Source: Bacteroidales bacterium (GTDB lineage: Bacteria; Bacteroidota; Bacteroidia; Bacteroidales; P3). From it: a stretch of 64,000 nt of DNA. Both the position numbers and the translations under genes were made by a program. Position 1 is the first letter of the stretch. Each line of letters opens with the position of its first letter. The stretch lies in assembly GCA_017940465.1 (NCBI GenBank), contig JAGAYN010000042.1, positions 1 to 64,000 on the forward strand, in the 5' to 3' direction. The notes beneath the pieces are model-generated. The model had not been told where the DNA came from, made no database searches, and saw only the letters and a program-made list of their open reading frames with translations. Shown piece after piece: positions 51,279 through 60,154 of the stretch.

Positions 51279-53735
51279 ATGAAGAAACTATTCAACAGAC
51301 TATCCCTCTTGGCTCTCTTGTCCGTCTTGGCAACGGGCTGTGTGCCTCAGGAGGAGGAGCTACAGTCCTACACCCTCAATGCCAAGATCGAGCGGCTGGA
51401 GGATTCCGAAGGCTCTGGAAGCAAGGTGCATCTGGTGAATGAGCGTTGGCTCTACTGGGAGGTGGACGACATCATCACCTTGGGTTCCGACCTGACCACC
51501 AGCGGCAACTACCATGCCGTGCTCATCCCCTCGTCCTTCTCGCAGAACGACGATTGGGACGATTTCAATGGCATCTTTGTCACCTCCTTGCCTATGGGGT
51601 CGAAGTATTTTCTCGGCCTGCACCCGCACAGCAGCAAGAACAAGATTGTCGGCACCGGAGGCAACAGCTTCTCGGCAACCATCCATCTCCCGGGCGAGCA
51701 GCCGCTCACGAGCGACATCACCTTCGCCAAGAATGTGTTCCCGATGGTGGCCTGGTATGGCGGCAGCTGGGACAGCCCGCAGTATACCCCTTACAACCTC
51801 GACTTCCAGTCGTTGGCCGGTCTTGCCCGTCTGCAATTCTTTAACGAAACGGGCCAAAAAATCTGGATCAAGGAGGTTATACTCTCCACCGCGGAAAATA
51901 GTGGTTCCTCCAAGAAGCAGTTGTGGGGTGACTTCAAGGTGGCCAACTACAATACCAGCAATCCTCACCTTGTGCCGTTGGGGGGCAATGATAGTGTCTA
52001 TACGTTGACCCTGCCCTGTGAATCCTCGAGTGAATACTCGTGCCCGGTCGGCCTCATCGGTGATGACCCCACGCTTCCCACGTTCTATGTGGCGCTGCCT
52101 GCATGTAAGGATACCGGATCTGAGGTGTACCAGGTCGATCTGATGGTTCGTTACGCAGTCGGTTCGCAGAATGGTGAAATCCAAGTGGCGACGGTAGAGG
52201 GAGAAATTCCTATCCGCCGCAACGGCATCACATACATGCGCGCGCTGCCTATTGTTTCGGACTCATATGACAGGATACGTACCAGTACTCTTTCAGGGCA
52301 TGGCACCGCGGAGCGGCCGTTCTTGATTTATCATAGGGGCGACTTGGATTATATACGGCTGGCTTTCTCTGCCGATTCGATTGCCTCGAAAGGTGATGTT
52401 TACATCAACAACCAGAGGGTGGACACCAACACCCACTTCAAGATCATGCGCAACGGTATCCTCCTGAATGAGTATTGGCTGCCGATAGAAAATTTCAAGG
52501 GCAAACTCACTTATGCGGCCAATCCTGCATCGACCTTGGGTCAGCCCAAGGGCATCATCATGGACAAGGCTATCCACCCTATCTTTGCCAGTATTGCAGC
52601 CGGTTCCGTGGTGGAGGGTATTCCCGTCTATCATAAGCAGGTGGTTTTCAGGGACTCGGAGGAACATCCTGCGGCGCTGTGTGGCATAAACTATGGTCTC
52701 ATCAAGGACTGCCGTGTGGAGAAGTTCTCTTCTTTTGCGCCAAGCGAGGGCTCGAGTGATATTCTGGAATCGAACAATTACAGCATAGGCGGCATTTGCC
52801 ACACCAACCACGGCACGATAAAGCAGTGCGTGGTGTCGGGCACCATGTCGGGCAAGGACTATGTGGGCGGCATCTGCGCTGTAAACTGTGGCACCGTTGT
52901 CGGATGCAACGCCTCGGCGGGGACATCCACCACCTCCAAGTCGAGTGCCAAAATGGGCGGCATCTGCGGCATCAACATGGCGAGCGACACCACCATCATT
53001 GAGGATTGCTTCTTTGCCGCGACCGTCGGGGTTACCAGCTACGATTGGGCTGGTATCTGTGCCATGAACGACGGTACCATCAGGAACAGCTATTTCAGCC
53101 ACACCGCACAGGTTGTCACCGACGGCTCTGTGGGCGGCATCGCCCTCGAGAACAACGGGACGATTGATTTCTGCCGTTTTGAAGGGACGATCACGGGAAA
53201 CGTGGCTGGCGGTATCTGTGCCGAGAACAAAGGAGCCATCATCAACAGTTTCGTCAGCGTGGCCGACGGTGTGAGCCGTGGCCAGATCATTCTCAAGAAC
53301 GGCGGCACCGGTCCGGCTGGCGGACTGGTTGCCCGGCAAATCTCGGGGACGCTGAACAATAGTTTCTACTATACCGACCACGTCCTCTCCATGAGTGCCG
53401 GTGCAACCGCCGGCCCCCTCGTGGGCAGACTTTCCGGCGGTACGGTGGCCAACTGCTATGCCTGGGAGACCATGGATCAGGGAAGTACGGGCAAGTTCAT
53501 CGGCTTGATAGACGGTGGTTCTCTGTCGGACACGTGCTATTCCGTGGGCGCGGTCGATGACGCAGGAGCCAAGATTGTCAAGGTGTTGGCTGCCGATGCC
53601 CATCAGGGACTCGTCAATAGGCTCAACGCCCGCATCCCCACCGGAGGCCACACGTGGCAACTCATCGACGACATCCCCGGCCTGACGCCCTACAACAGGC
53701 CTACCAAGGCCCGGGCCAAGCAGCGCCGTCGATAG
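51279..53735 (+). CDS. Fimbrillin-like/GLUG-repeat surface lipoprotein (818 aa)
   Basis: Lipoprotein signal with lipobox ATGC (Cys21). The N-terminal about 300 residues resemble the fimbrillin-like (Mfa-type) domain of Bacteroidales lipoproteins: YTLNAKIERLEDSEG, then KVHLVNERWLYWEVDDIITL, with later SLAGLARLQFF. From about residue 465 there are GLUG-type repeats of roughly 25-30 residues (CGINYGLIKDCRV, GGICHTNHGTIKQCVVSG, GGICAVNCGTVVGCN, GGIALENNGTIDFCRFEG, GGICAENKGAIINSFVS), which form a beta-helix in related adhesins. Unusually many Cys residues fall in these repeats. The basic tail KARAKQRRR is odd for a surface protein. It is the third gene of the giant-adhesin unit and may be its partner or cell-surface anchor. 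A strong hairpin follows. Confidence 0.8.
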   Translation: MKKLFNRLSLLALLSVLATGCVPQEEELQSYTLNAKIERLEDSEGSGSKVHLVNERWLYWEVDDIITLGSDLTTSGNYHAVLIPSSFSQNDDWDDFNGIFVTSLPMGSKYFLGLHPHSSKNKIVGTGGNSFSATIHLPGEQPLTSDITFAKNVFPMVAWYGGSWDSPQYTPYNLDFQSLAGLARLQFFNETGQKIWIKEVILSTAENSGSSKKQLWGDFKVANYNTSNPHLVPLGGNDSVYTLTLPCESSSEYSCPVGLIGDDPTLPTFYVALPACKDTGSEVYQVDLMVRYAVGSQNGEIQVATVEGEIPIRRNGITYMRALPIVSDSYDRIRTSTLSGHGTAERPFLIYHRGDLDYIRLAFSADSIASKGDVYINNQRVDTNTHFKIMRNGILLNEYWLPIENFKGKLTYAANPASTLGQPKGIIMDKAIHPIFASIAAGSVVEGIPVYHKQVVFRDSEEHPAALCGINYGLIKDCRVEKFSSFAPSEGSSDILESNNYSIGGICHTNHGTIKQCVVSGTMSGKDYVGGICAVNCGTVVGCNASAGTSTTSKSSAKMGGICGINMASDTTIIEDCFFAATVGVTSYDWAGICAMNDGTIRNSYFSHTAQVVTDGSVGGIALENNGTIDFCRFEGTITGNVAGGICAENKGAIINSFVSVADGVSRGQIILKNGGTGPAGGLVARQISGTLNNSFYYTDHVLSMSAGATAGPLVGRLSGGTVANCYAWETMDQGSTGKFIGLIDGGSLSDTCYSVGAVDDAGAKIVKVLAADAHQGLVNRLNARIPTGGHTWQLIDDIPGLTPYNRPTKARAKQRRR

Positions 53736-53759
53736 GGACTGCCTTCATTAACCATAATG

Positions 53760-53791
53760 CGCACCCCCTCGCCTTAGGGCGAGGGGGTGCG
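53760..53791 (+). terminator. Hairpin terminator after the GLUG lipoprotein
   Basis: A 14-bp perfect GC-rich stem (53760-53773 with 53778-53791) with loop TTAG, 24 bases after the stop. A short TGTCGTTT follows, a weak U-run. Confidence 0.75.
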
Positions 53792-53846
53792 TGTCGTTTC
53801 CGGGGGGCTGCACGGCGATGCAGACGGCCCTCCCCGCGAAGGGGGT

Positions 53847-53917
53847 CATAAGGGGTCATATCGGGTCTCAGTCGAAGTAAATACCTAGGGGATACCTGGA
53901 GGATACCTATAGCATCC
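53847..53917 (+). repeat. Dispersed 11-bp-phased repeat, copy B (overlaps the merR stop)
   Basis: Head CATAAGGGG, core TCTCAGTCGAAGTAAA, then units TACCTAGGGGA, TACCTGGAGGA and TACCTATAGCA. The last unit contains the stop codon and final codons of the minus-strand MerR gene (53907-53917). Confidence 0.85.
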
Positions 53918-54224
53918 CTTTCAGATCCACCAGGAACTGCCGCACCTCCATAAGGCGTGTCGCCACGTCGGCTCTGGGGTCGGCCTCGGGCTGCTGGCGC
54001 AGCTGCTCGCGGGCCCCCTCCAGGGTGTAGCCGCACTGCCGCGTGAGGTAGTGGATGCGGTGGAGGAGCTCCAGGTCGCGGGCGGTGTAGCTGCGCGTGC
54101 CGCGCCGGTTGCGCACGGGCTTCAGGGCATCGAACTCGTTCTCCCAGAAGCGGAGCACCGAGGGAGCCACGCCCACGAGGGCCGCGGCTTCGCTGATGGA
54201 GTAGTAGAGTTTTTGGTCTTGCAT
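53907..54224 (-). CDS. MerR-family transcriptional regulator (short)
   Basis: 105 residues from ATG 54224. An N-terminal winged helix-turn-helix of MerR type: KLYYSISEAAALVGVAPSVL, RFWENEFDALKPVRNRRGTR, SYTARDLELLHRIHYL. A short helix follows (GYTLEGAREQLRQQ), then a C-terminal coiled helix (TRLMEVRQFLVDLKGML). There is no cysteine-rich or ligand-binding extension, so it probably senses a protein or acts as a simple DNA-binding dimer. The frame is open upstream to 55163 only as an antisense shadow of lptD. It lies 32 bases after lptD in the same direction and is likely cotranscribed. Its 3' end lies in the dispersed repeat. Confidence 0.88.
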   Translation of the reverse strand: MQDQKLYYSISEAAALVGVAPSVLRFWENEFDALKPVRNRRGTRSYTARDLELLHRIHYLTRQCGYTLEGAREQLRQQPEADPRADVATRLMEVRQFLVDLKGML

Positions 54225-54256
54225 GGGGGAGGTGTATTGGTTTTTGCTGATGAAGG

Positions 54257-56794
54257 CTAATATGAATAGTAGCCTTGGTTCTCTTGGTATTGCTGGCGTT
54301 TTTCGTATTTCACATCGTGGAGGGCGCTGGCTTTGATGTTGATCTGGAAGAACCAGCTCTTGTAGTAGCCGAAGGGGGTCCAGGAGAACTTCATCTCCCA
54401 GCAGTGGAGGTCGCGCTGGATGTCGACGGTGGTGTAGGACATGCCGTGGTTGACGAAGTCGTAGCCGGTAGACATGGCGATGCGCCAGTTCTGTGTGAGC
54501 GAGACGTTGCCGCTGAGGGATAGGGACTGTGTGGTCTGGTGGTCGAGGCGCATCTCGCGGGCGACGAAGGTGTTCACATAGTTGAAGGTGTAGTTGACGG
54601 AGAGGTTCCAGGGGACGGAGAAGTCGTAGTAGCCGCCGGTCATGAGGATGGGGTTGTAGTTGTAGGGGGTCTGCATGATGGTGGTGGTGGGCCGTCCGCC
54701 GGAGGGTGCCTCGGTGGAGCGGCTGAAGGTGCTGTTGTTGAGGCTGAAGGAGAGCTGTGCGCTCCAGGAGGAGCTCTCGTGGCGGAAGAGTTTGCGTTGT
54801 TCGTTCCATAGGAGTCGGTCGTGGAGGTTGCCGAGGGTGTCGATGACATAGGGCGAGAACGAGCCACTGAAATTGAGCACCAGGTTCTTGAACAATTTGG
54901 TGCGGCCGCTGACGGAAAGGGGAGAAAGCCTCAGGGAATCCTTGGCGATGTCGTAGCTCATGGACAGATTGAGGCTCTCGATGAGGGTGATTTTCTTCAC
55001 CTCGGCAGTAGAGTCGAAGGGGTTCTGCCATTTGACTTCCAGGTTGTTGCCTATGGATGCCCGCAGGGCGCCGCTGCGGCCGTCGGGCGGGCCGCCGTAG
55101 AGCGAGCCTTGGAAAATGGAGTAGCGGTGCACGTATCCGGTCTGGTCGGTGTATTGCTTCCACCAGCCGAGGCTCTCGGTCCCGAAGTCGGGGTGGTAGG
55201 AGAAGGAGAGGGAGGGGTTGATGACGTGGCGCAGCGCCTTGAGAGGGCCGTGTTTGAACTGGAAGAGGCCGTATATGCGTGTGGAGAGGGAGGAGGAGAT
55301 GCTGAATTCGCGGTTGGCGCGGAATCCCTGCAGGGTGTCGGTGACGACGGTGGAGGTGGCTGCATCATAGTAGCGGCTGATGGTGCTCCAGTGCCAGCGC
55401 TCGTTGAAGGACAGGGAGTTGGTCCAGTTGAAGAACTTGAGCACCTTGACGCTCGAGGAGAGGGGGATGGAATGCTGTATGCCGTACTGCATGCGATCCA
55501 GCGTCTGGCGGGTGAAGAGTTCGCTGTCGGCGGCGGTGATGTTGTTTTCGGCATTGAGCACGTAGGAGAGTGAGATGTTCTCGTACCAGCGATAGGCGCC
55601 GGAGGGGTTTTTGCGCCGGAGGGGGTAGATGGTGATGGAGGAAAGGGAGATGGAGGGAAGCTTGATGTTCATGATGCCGGTCTGTGCATTGTAGCTTTCG
55701 CGGGCCGAGGCAGAGAGGTTGAGGTAGGAGCCCAGTTTGGTGGTGAAGCTGATGGAAGAGGTGGTGGTGGAATTGAAGTAGTCGTTGCGCACGGAGGTGT
55801 TCTTGTTGTAGTTGCGGCTCTGCAGGTTGACGTTGGCGGAGAAGCGGCTGTAGGGGTTGGACTTGGGGTCCTGGTCGTGCTGCCAGGTGAATTTGAAGTC
55901 GTTGTATTCGTTGTAGGTGTCGTCGCCTTTGATGCCCTCTTTGGTTATTCCGTAGCGGGCGTCGAAGGAGCCTTTGTAGCGGTAGCGCTTGTAGTAGTTG
56001 GCCTTGGCTTCGGCGGCCCAGGAGAGGTTGGTGTAGATGTCGCCGATGAGGGAGAGGTCCCAGTTGTCGCCCAGGGGGAGGTAGTAGCCGCCGTCCTTGA
56101 GGTAGTAGCCGCGGAAGTCCTGCCATCCGTAGGAGGGCATGATGATGCCCGAGGTGCGGTTCTTGGTGATGGGGAAGAAGGCGAAGGGGAGGGCCAGGGG
56201 AGTGGGCACGTCCTCGATAGAGAACCAGGCGGGGCCGGTGACGATCTTGTCGCCGGTGATGAGTTTGGACTTGGTGAAATTGATGGCGAAATGGGGATGG
56301 GCATAGTTGCAGGTGGTGTAGCTTCCGCCGGAGAGGTACATCACCGAGTCGTTGATCTTCTTCACGCGGTTGCCGTGGAGGAAGCCTTCGCCCTCTTGGG
56401 TGATGACGCCGTTGATGATGCCTTTCTTGGTGTTGTAGTTGAAGGTGATGGTGTCGGCGTGGTAGTCGGTGCCGTCCTGCTTGAAGAAGGGTCGTCCGGT
56501 GGTGTTGCCTGCGGTGTCGGGTGTGCCGTGGGCGTGGAGGGTGTTGCGGTCGAAGTCCACCTCGATGCGGTCGGCCTGCAGCACCATGCCGTCGTAGTCG
56601 ATGGAGCCGTCGTGGTAGAGGATGGCGCGCCGAGAGGAGAGGTCCATGGCCACGGAGTCGGCCGCATGGTACTTCACCACCGACTTCACCCCGTTGCGTG
56701 AGACGCGCATGAGGGTGTCTATGTCGGTCTGCGCCACGGAGGGTGCGGCGACCAGCAGGAGCAGGGTCAGGAGTATGGATTTGAGCAGTTTCAC
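54257..56794 (-). CDS. lptD: LPS-assembly protein LptD (OstA), Bacteroidota type
   Basis: An outer-membrane barrel that inserts LPS together with LptE. The protein has 845 residues, with a GTG start at 56794 giving the signal peptide MKLLKSILLTLLLLVAAPSVAQ. The N-terminal OstA/LptA-like domain (about 45-200) shows the beta-jellyroll pattern: YHDGSIDYDGMVLQADRIEV, then DTITFNYNTKKGIINGV and GDKIVTGPAWFSIEDVPTPL. The conserved barrel entry follows (LPFAFFPITKNRTSGIIMPS, then YGWQDFRGYYLKDGGYYLPL). The rest is a long barrel with many aromatic strands. No Cys pairs like those of E. coli are evident; only scattered Cys residues occur. It is divergent from the amidase gene with overlapping promoters. 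merR follows. Confidence 0.93.
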   Translation of the reverse strand: MKLLKSILLTLLLLVAAPSVAQTDIDTLMRVSRNGVKSVVKYHAADSVAMDLSSRRAILYHDGSIDYDGMVLQADRIEVDFDRNTLHAHGTPDTAGNTTGRPFFKQDGTDYHADTITFNYNTKKGIINGVITQEGEGFLHGNRVKKINDSVMYLSGGSYTTCNYAHPHFAINFTKSKLITGDKIVTGPAWFSIEDVPTPLALPFAFFPITKNRTSGIIMPSYGWQDFRGYYLKDGGYYLPLGDNWDLSLIGDIYTNLSWAAEAKANYYKRYRYKGSFDARYGITKEGIKGDDTYNEYNDFKFTWQHDQDPKSNPYSRFSANVNLQSRNYNKNTSVRNDYFNSTTTSSISFTTKLGSYLNLSASARESYNAQTGIMNIKLPSISLSSITIYPLRRKNPSGAYRWYENISLSYVLNAENNITAADSELFTRQTLDRMQYGIQHSIPLSSSVKVLKFFNWTNSLSFNERWHWSTISRYYDAATSTVVTDTLQGFRANREFSISSSLSTRIYGLFQFKHGPLKALRHVINPSLSFSYHPDFGTESLGWWKQYTDQTGYVHRYSIFQGSLYGGPPDGRSGALRASIGNNLEVKWQNPFDSTAEVKKITLIESLNLSMSYDIAKDSLRLSPLSVSGRTKLFKNLVLNFSGSFSPYVIDTLGNLHDRLLWNEQRKLFRHESSSWSAQLSFSLNNSTFSRSTEAPSGGRPTTTIMQTPYNYNPILMTGGYYDFSVPWNLSVNYTFNYVNTFVAREMRLDHQTTQSLSLSGNVSLTQNWRIAMSTGYDFVNHGMSYTTVDIQRDLHCWEMKFSWTPFGYYKSWFFQINIKASALHDVKYEKRQQYQENQGYYSY

Positions 56795-56813
56795 CCTCTG
56801 TTTACAACATTAT

Positions 56814-56844
56814 TTTGACCATTCAATAAATGTTCGTATCTTTG
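56814..56844 (+). promoter_or_regulatory. Promoter of the amidase operon
   Basis: TTTG at 56814-56817, exactly 19 bases, TATCTTTG at 56837-56844. A perfect match to TTTG-N19-TAnnTTTG, about 67 bases upstream of the amidase ATG. Confidence 0.9.
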
Positions 56845-56857
56845 CATTTTGAATTTG

Positions 56858-56865
56858 CAAAGATA
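56858..56865 (-). promoter_or_regulatory. -7 element of lptD, overlapping the divergent promoter region
   Basis: The minus strand reads TATCTTTG, about 64 bases upstream of the lptD GTG. It is only 13 bases from the plus-strand -7 element at 56837-56844, so the two transcripts start back to back and overlap at their 5' ends. Confidence 0.7.
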
Positions 56866-56910
56866 AAACTATTTATGCAAATTGAAAAACAAAAAAATAA
56901 CACATTGACA

Positions 56911-58581
56911 ATGAAAAGATTAATAGCGTTGATTGTGTTGCTGGCGGTGGTTGCAACGCCTGTTTCGGCGCAAAAAAAAGAGACCTATCGTGTGCGCACG
57001 GTGGTGATTGACCCCGGGCATGGCGGTGCCAAGCCCGGAGCGCAGGGCGCCAAGACGCAGGAGAAGGTGATCACGCTGGCCATAGCCAAGAAATTTGGCA
57101 AACTGCTGGAGGACAACTATCCCGACGTGAAGGTCATCTACACCCGCACCACGGACGTGGACATATCGCTTGCCGAGCGGGCCCATATCGCCAACCGCAA
57201 CAAGGCCGACCTTTTCATTTCCATCCATGCCAACTCGCATCCCACCAGTTCGCCCACGGGCGTGGAGACCTTCGTGATGGGCCTTTCGGAGAGCCGTGCC
57301 AACCTGGAGGTGGCCAAGACCGAGAACGCCGATATCCTGCTGGAGGCCGACTACAAGAAGAACGACGCCTACAAGGGCTTCGACCCCAACGCGCCGGAGA
57401 GTTTCGTGATGCTGGCCATGTTCCAGAATGCCTATCTTGACAAGAGCCTCAACCTGGCCCAGGCCATACAGAACCAATACAAGCAGCATCTGAAGACAAT
57501 CAACCGCGGCGTGAAGCAGGCGGAGTTGTTCGTGCTGTACAAGACGTCGATGCCGTCGGTGCTGACGGAGGTGGGCTTCATCAGCAATCCCGCCGAGGAG
57601 GCCTTCATGATGAGCGAGGAGGGTCAGGCGCAGATAGCGTTGTGCCTGTTCAACGCCTTCATGAACTTCAAGTCCACCGAGGAAGGCACGCCGCGCATCG
57701 CCAACCCTGTAATCAACATCAAGGGCTACAAGGCGCCGCAGGAGGAGCAGCCGGCCCCGAAGGAGCCCCTGCAGGAGGAGCGGCCGGCCGCGGCGGAGCC
57801 ACCGCAAGAGGTGGCGACGACGCCTGCGCCGCCCGCCGCCAAGCCGGTGGTGGAGCCCGTGCAGGAGCCTGTGGCCGTGGCGGAGCCTGTGGCGCTGCCC
57901 GAGGCCGTCGAGGTGCCTGCCGTGGCGATCGTCACCACGCCGGATGCCGAGCGCCCCCTGCCGGGAGCCGAGTTGGCGCCACGCCAGCAGGAGACGCCTC
58001 CGGTCGCCGAGGAGCCTGCCCCTGCGCCGGAGGTGCAACGGCCGATCAACAGCGCCGCCGCCGACGCTGCGCAGTACTACACGGTCCAGTTCCTCACTTC
58101 GGCCGAACTGCTGCCCCCGGGGAGCGAGGCGTTCGGTGGGCTGGAGGAGGTGGAGAGCTACCGCAACGGGAAGCTCTACTGCTACTCGGTGGGCCGCTTC
58201 GCCACCTTCCAGGAGGCCAACGTGTACTGCAAAGAGATCCGCGAGACCACGCGCTTCAAGGATGCCTGGGCGCTGCTGCGCAAGGAGGCCGTCCCTGCCG
58301 CGGCCGAGACGCCTGCGGTGCAGGCCCGGCCTGCGAAGGGCGCCGTGGAGTACCGCATCCAGTTCTGCACCGGCACGCACGAAATGAAGGCGGGCGACCC
58401 TGCCCTGCAGGGCATCAAGGAGTTCCGCTGCGCGAAGTCGGGCAAGCTGTATGTCTACACCACGGGCAGCTACACCACCCGTGCCGAGGCGGTGCGTGCC
58501 TGCGCCGAGCTGAAGAAGAGCACGCGCTTCAAGGACGCCTTCGTGGTGGCCTTCCGCGACGGGGAGCGAGTGCAGCAATAG
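56911..58581 (+). CDS. N-acetylmuramoyl-L-alanine amidase (AmiC type) with two C-terminal SPOR-like repeats
   Basis: A 556-residue protein from ATG 56911. The signal peptide ends VSAQ. The Amidase_3 domain (about 28-250) shows the Zn ligands and catalytic Glu: His37 (IDPGHGG), Glu51 (QEKVITL), His106 (SIHANSH) and Glu220 (VLTEVGFISN). It cuts the bond between MurNAc and the stem peptide in septal wall separation. A long Pro/Glu/Ala/Val linker occupies about 273-385. Two similar units follow: YYTVQFLTSAELLPPGSEAF, then RNGKLYCYSVGRFATFQEAN, and YRIQFCTGTHEMKAGDPA, then KSGKLYVYTTGSYTTRAEAV. They have the layout of SPOR domains and may bind denuded glycan. First gene of an operon with gldA-like and pyrF. 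Confidence 0.9.
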   Translation: MKRLIALIVLLAVVATPVSAQKKETYRVRTVVIDPGHGGAKPGAQGAKTQEKVITLAIAKKFGKLLEDNYPDVKVIYTRTTDVDISLAERAHIANRNKADLFISIHANSHPTSSPTGVETFVMGLSESRANLEVAKTENADILLEADYKKNDAYKGFDPNAPESFVMLAMFQNAYLDKSLNLAQAIQNQYKQHLKTINRGVKQAELFVLYKTSMPSVLTEVGFISNPAEEAFMMSEEGQAQIALCLFNAFMNFKSTEEGTPRIANPVINIKGYKAPQEEQPAPKEPLQEERPAAAEPPQEVATTPAPPAAKPVVEPVQEPVAVAEPVALPEAVEVPAVAIVTTPDAERPLPGAELAPRQQETPPVAEEPAPAPEVQRPINSAAADAAQYYTVQFLTSAELLPPGSEAFGGLEEVESYRNGKLYCYSVGRFATFQEANVYCKEIRETTRFKDAWALLRKEAVPAAAETPAVQARPAKGAVEYRIQFCTGTHEMKAGDPALQGIKEFRCAKSGKLYVYTTGSYTTRAEAVRACAELKKSTRFKDAFVVAFRDGERVQQ

Positions 58582-58591
58582 ATTACGAGCC

Positions 58592-59287
58592 ATGATAGAG
58601 ATCCACGACATCACCAAGACCTTCGGCCAGCAGCATGCGGTGGACCACGTCAGTTTCCGCGTGGCGAAGGGCGAGATTGTGGGTTTGCTGGGCCCCAACG
58701 GGGCGGGCAAGTCCACCTTGATGAAGATACTTACCTGCTACATCCCCCCCACGACGGGCGAGGCCCGGGTGTGCGGCCACAGCATCTATGACGAGAGCCT
58801 GGAGGTGCGCCGCCACATAGGCTACCTGCCGGAGCACAATCCGCTCTATCCGGACATGTATGTGCGGGAGTACCTGCGCTTTGCGGCGGGGCTGGGAGGC
58901 GTGAAGGATGTGTCGGGCCGTGCCGACGAGATGATCGAGCTCACCGGCCTCACGCCCGAGGCGCACAAGCGCATCGGGCAGCTCTCCAAGGGCTACCGCC
59001 AGCGCGTGGGGCTGGCGCAGGCACTGATCCATGACCCCGAGGTGCTCATCCTCGACGAGCCCACCACCGGCCTCGACCCCAACCAGCTGGAGTTCATCCG
59101 GTCGGTCATCCGGCGGGCGGGGCAGGACAAGGCGGTGCTCCTTTCGACCCACATCATGCAGGAGGTGGCGGCCATGTGCAGCCGCGCCGTCATCATCCAC
59201 CACGGCCGCATCGTGGCCGACGAGGCGGTAAGCAACCAGACTGCCTCCCAGCTCACCGACCGCTTCCACAAGCTGACCGAGAACTAA
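58592..59287 (+). CDS. ABC transporter ATPase, GldA-like
   Basis: A 231-residue ATP-binding protein. Walker A GPNGAGKST (34-42), Q-loop YLPEHNPLYPDM, signature LSKGYRQRVGLA (131-142), in which LSKGY replaces LSGGQ, and Walker B VLILDEPTTGLD (151-162), then STHIMQEV with the switch His. LSKGYRQRVGLAQALIHDPE and LPEHNPLY are typical of GldA, the ATPase named from gliding motility, and of related ABC-2 exporters. GldA proteins are usually about 300 residues; this one lacks the C-terminal extension. No partner permease (GldF/GldG) is adjacent. It is 10 bases after the amidase gene. Function probably export, substrate unknown. Confidence 0.83.
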   Translation: MIEIHDITKTFGQQHAVDHVSFRVAKGEIVGLLGPNGAGKSTLMKILTCYIPPTTGEARVCGHSIYDESLEVRRHIGYLPEHNPLYPDMYVREYLRFAAGLGGVKDVSGRADEMIELTGLTPEAHKRIGQLSKGYRQRVGLAQALIHDPEVLILDEPTTGLDPNQLEFIRSVIRRAGQDKAVLLSTHIMQEVAAMCSRAVIIHHGRIVADEAVSNQTASQLTDRFHKLTEN

Positions 59288-59332
59288 CCCCGCACAAGGC
59301 TGCATCCTTTCACCGACAACACCAAACGCAAC

Positions 59333-60154
59333 ATGACAAGACAATCCCTCATTGACCTCATCCGCGAGCGCCGCTCGTTCCTCTGCGTCGGCCTGGACAC
59401 CGACCCTGCCAAGATGCCCGCCCACCTGAAGGGGGAGCGCGACGGCGTGTTCCGGTTCAACCGCGCCATCATCGACGCCACCATCGACCTCTGCGCCGCC
59501 TACAAGCCCAACCTGGCCTTCTACGAGGCCATGGGGCTGGAAGGGCTGCGCCAGCTGAAGATGACGATGGACTATATCCACTCGCTGAAGCAGCCCGTCT
59601 TCACCATCGCCGACGCCAAGCGCGGCGACATCGGCAACACCAGCGAGCGCTACGCCAAGGCGTTCCTCGACCCGGAGGGCGACTTCAACTTCGACGCCAT
59701 CACCGTGGCCCCCTACATGGGTGCCGACAGCGTGCAGCCCTTCACGGTCTACGAAGGCAAGTGGGTCATCCTGCTGGCCCTGACCTCCAACAAGGGGGCC
59801 TATGACTTCCAGCTGACCGGCGACACCGGCGGCACCCCGCTCTACCAGCGCGTGCTGGAGACCTCGCGGCAGTGGGGGACGGAGGAGAACATGATGTACG
59901 TGGTGGGAGCCACCAAGGCCGAGATGCTGGGCGAGGTGCGGCGCATCGTGCCGGGCTCGTTCCTGCTGGTGCCGGGCGTGGGGGCGCAGGGCGGAAGCCT
60001 CGAGGAGGTGTGCCGCCACGGCCTGAACGCCGACTGCGGCCTGCTGGTCAACTCCTCGCGCGGCATCATATATGCCTCCTCCGGCACCGACTTCGCGGAA
60101 GCGGCCCGCGCCGAGGCCGCCAAGTTGCAACAACAAATGGCCGCCCTGCTATGA
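59333..60154 (+). CDS. pyrF: Orotidine 5'-phosphate decarboxylase (type 2)
   Basis: The last step of UMP synthesis, in the cytoplasm; 273 residues, the longer type 2 form found in Bacteroidota and mycobacteria. Motifs: [15 protein letters not shown], then [13 protein letters not shown], then the catalytic [10 protein letters not shown] (94-103; Asp94, Lys96, Asp99), and [16 protein letters not shown] with the phosphate-binding Gly-rich loop. It ends [12 protein letters not shown]. It starts 45 bases after the GldA-like gene and ends in a 4-base ATGA overlap with the next gene. Confidence 0.96.
   Translation: MTRQSLIDLIRERRSFLCVGLDTDPAKMPAHLKGERDGVFRFNRAIIDATIDLCAAYKPNLAFYEAMGLEGLRQLKMTMDYIHSLKQPVFTIADAKRGDIGNTSERYAKAFLDPEGDFNFDAITVAPYMGADSVQPFTVYEGKWVILLALTSNKGAYDFQLTGDTGGTPLYQRVLETSRQWGTEENMMYVVGATKAEMLGEVRRIVPGSFLLVPGVGAQGGSLEEVCRHGLNADCGLLVNSSRGIIYASSGTDFAEAARAEAAKLQQQMAALL

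Noticed and set aside
54225..55163. N-terminal extension of the MerR regulator
   Set aside because: Lies within lptD in another frame, and the MerR fold starts right after the ATG at 54224.
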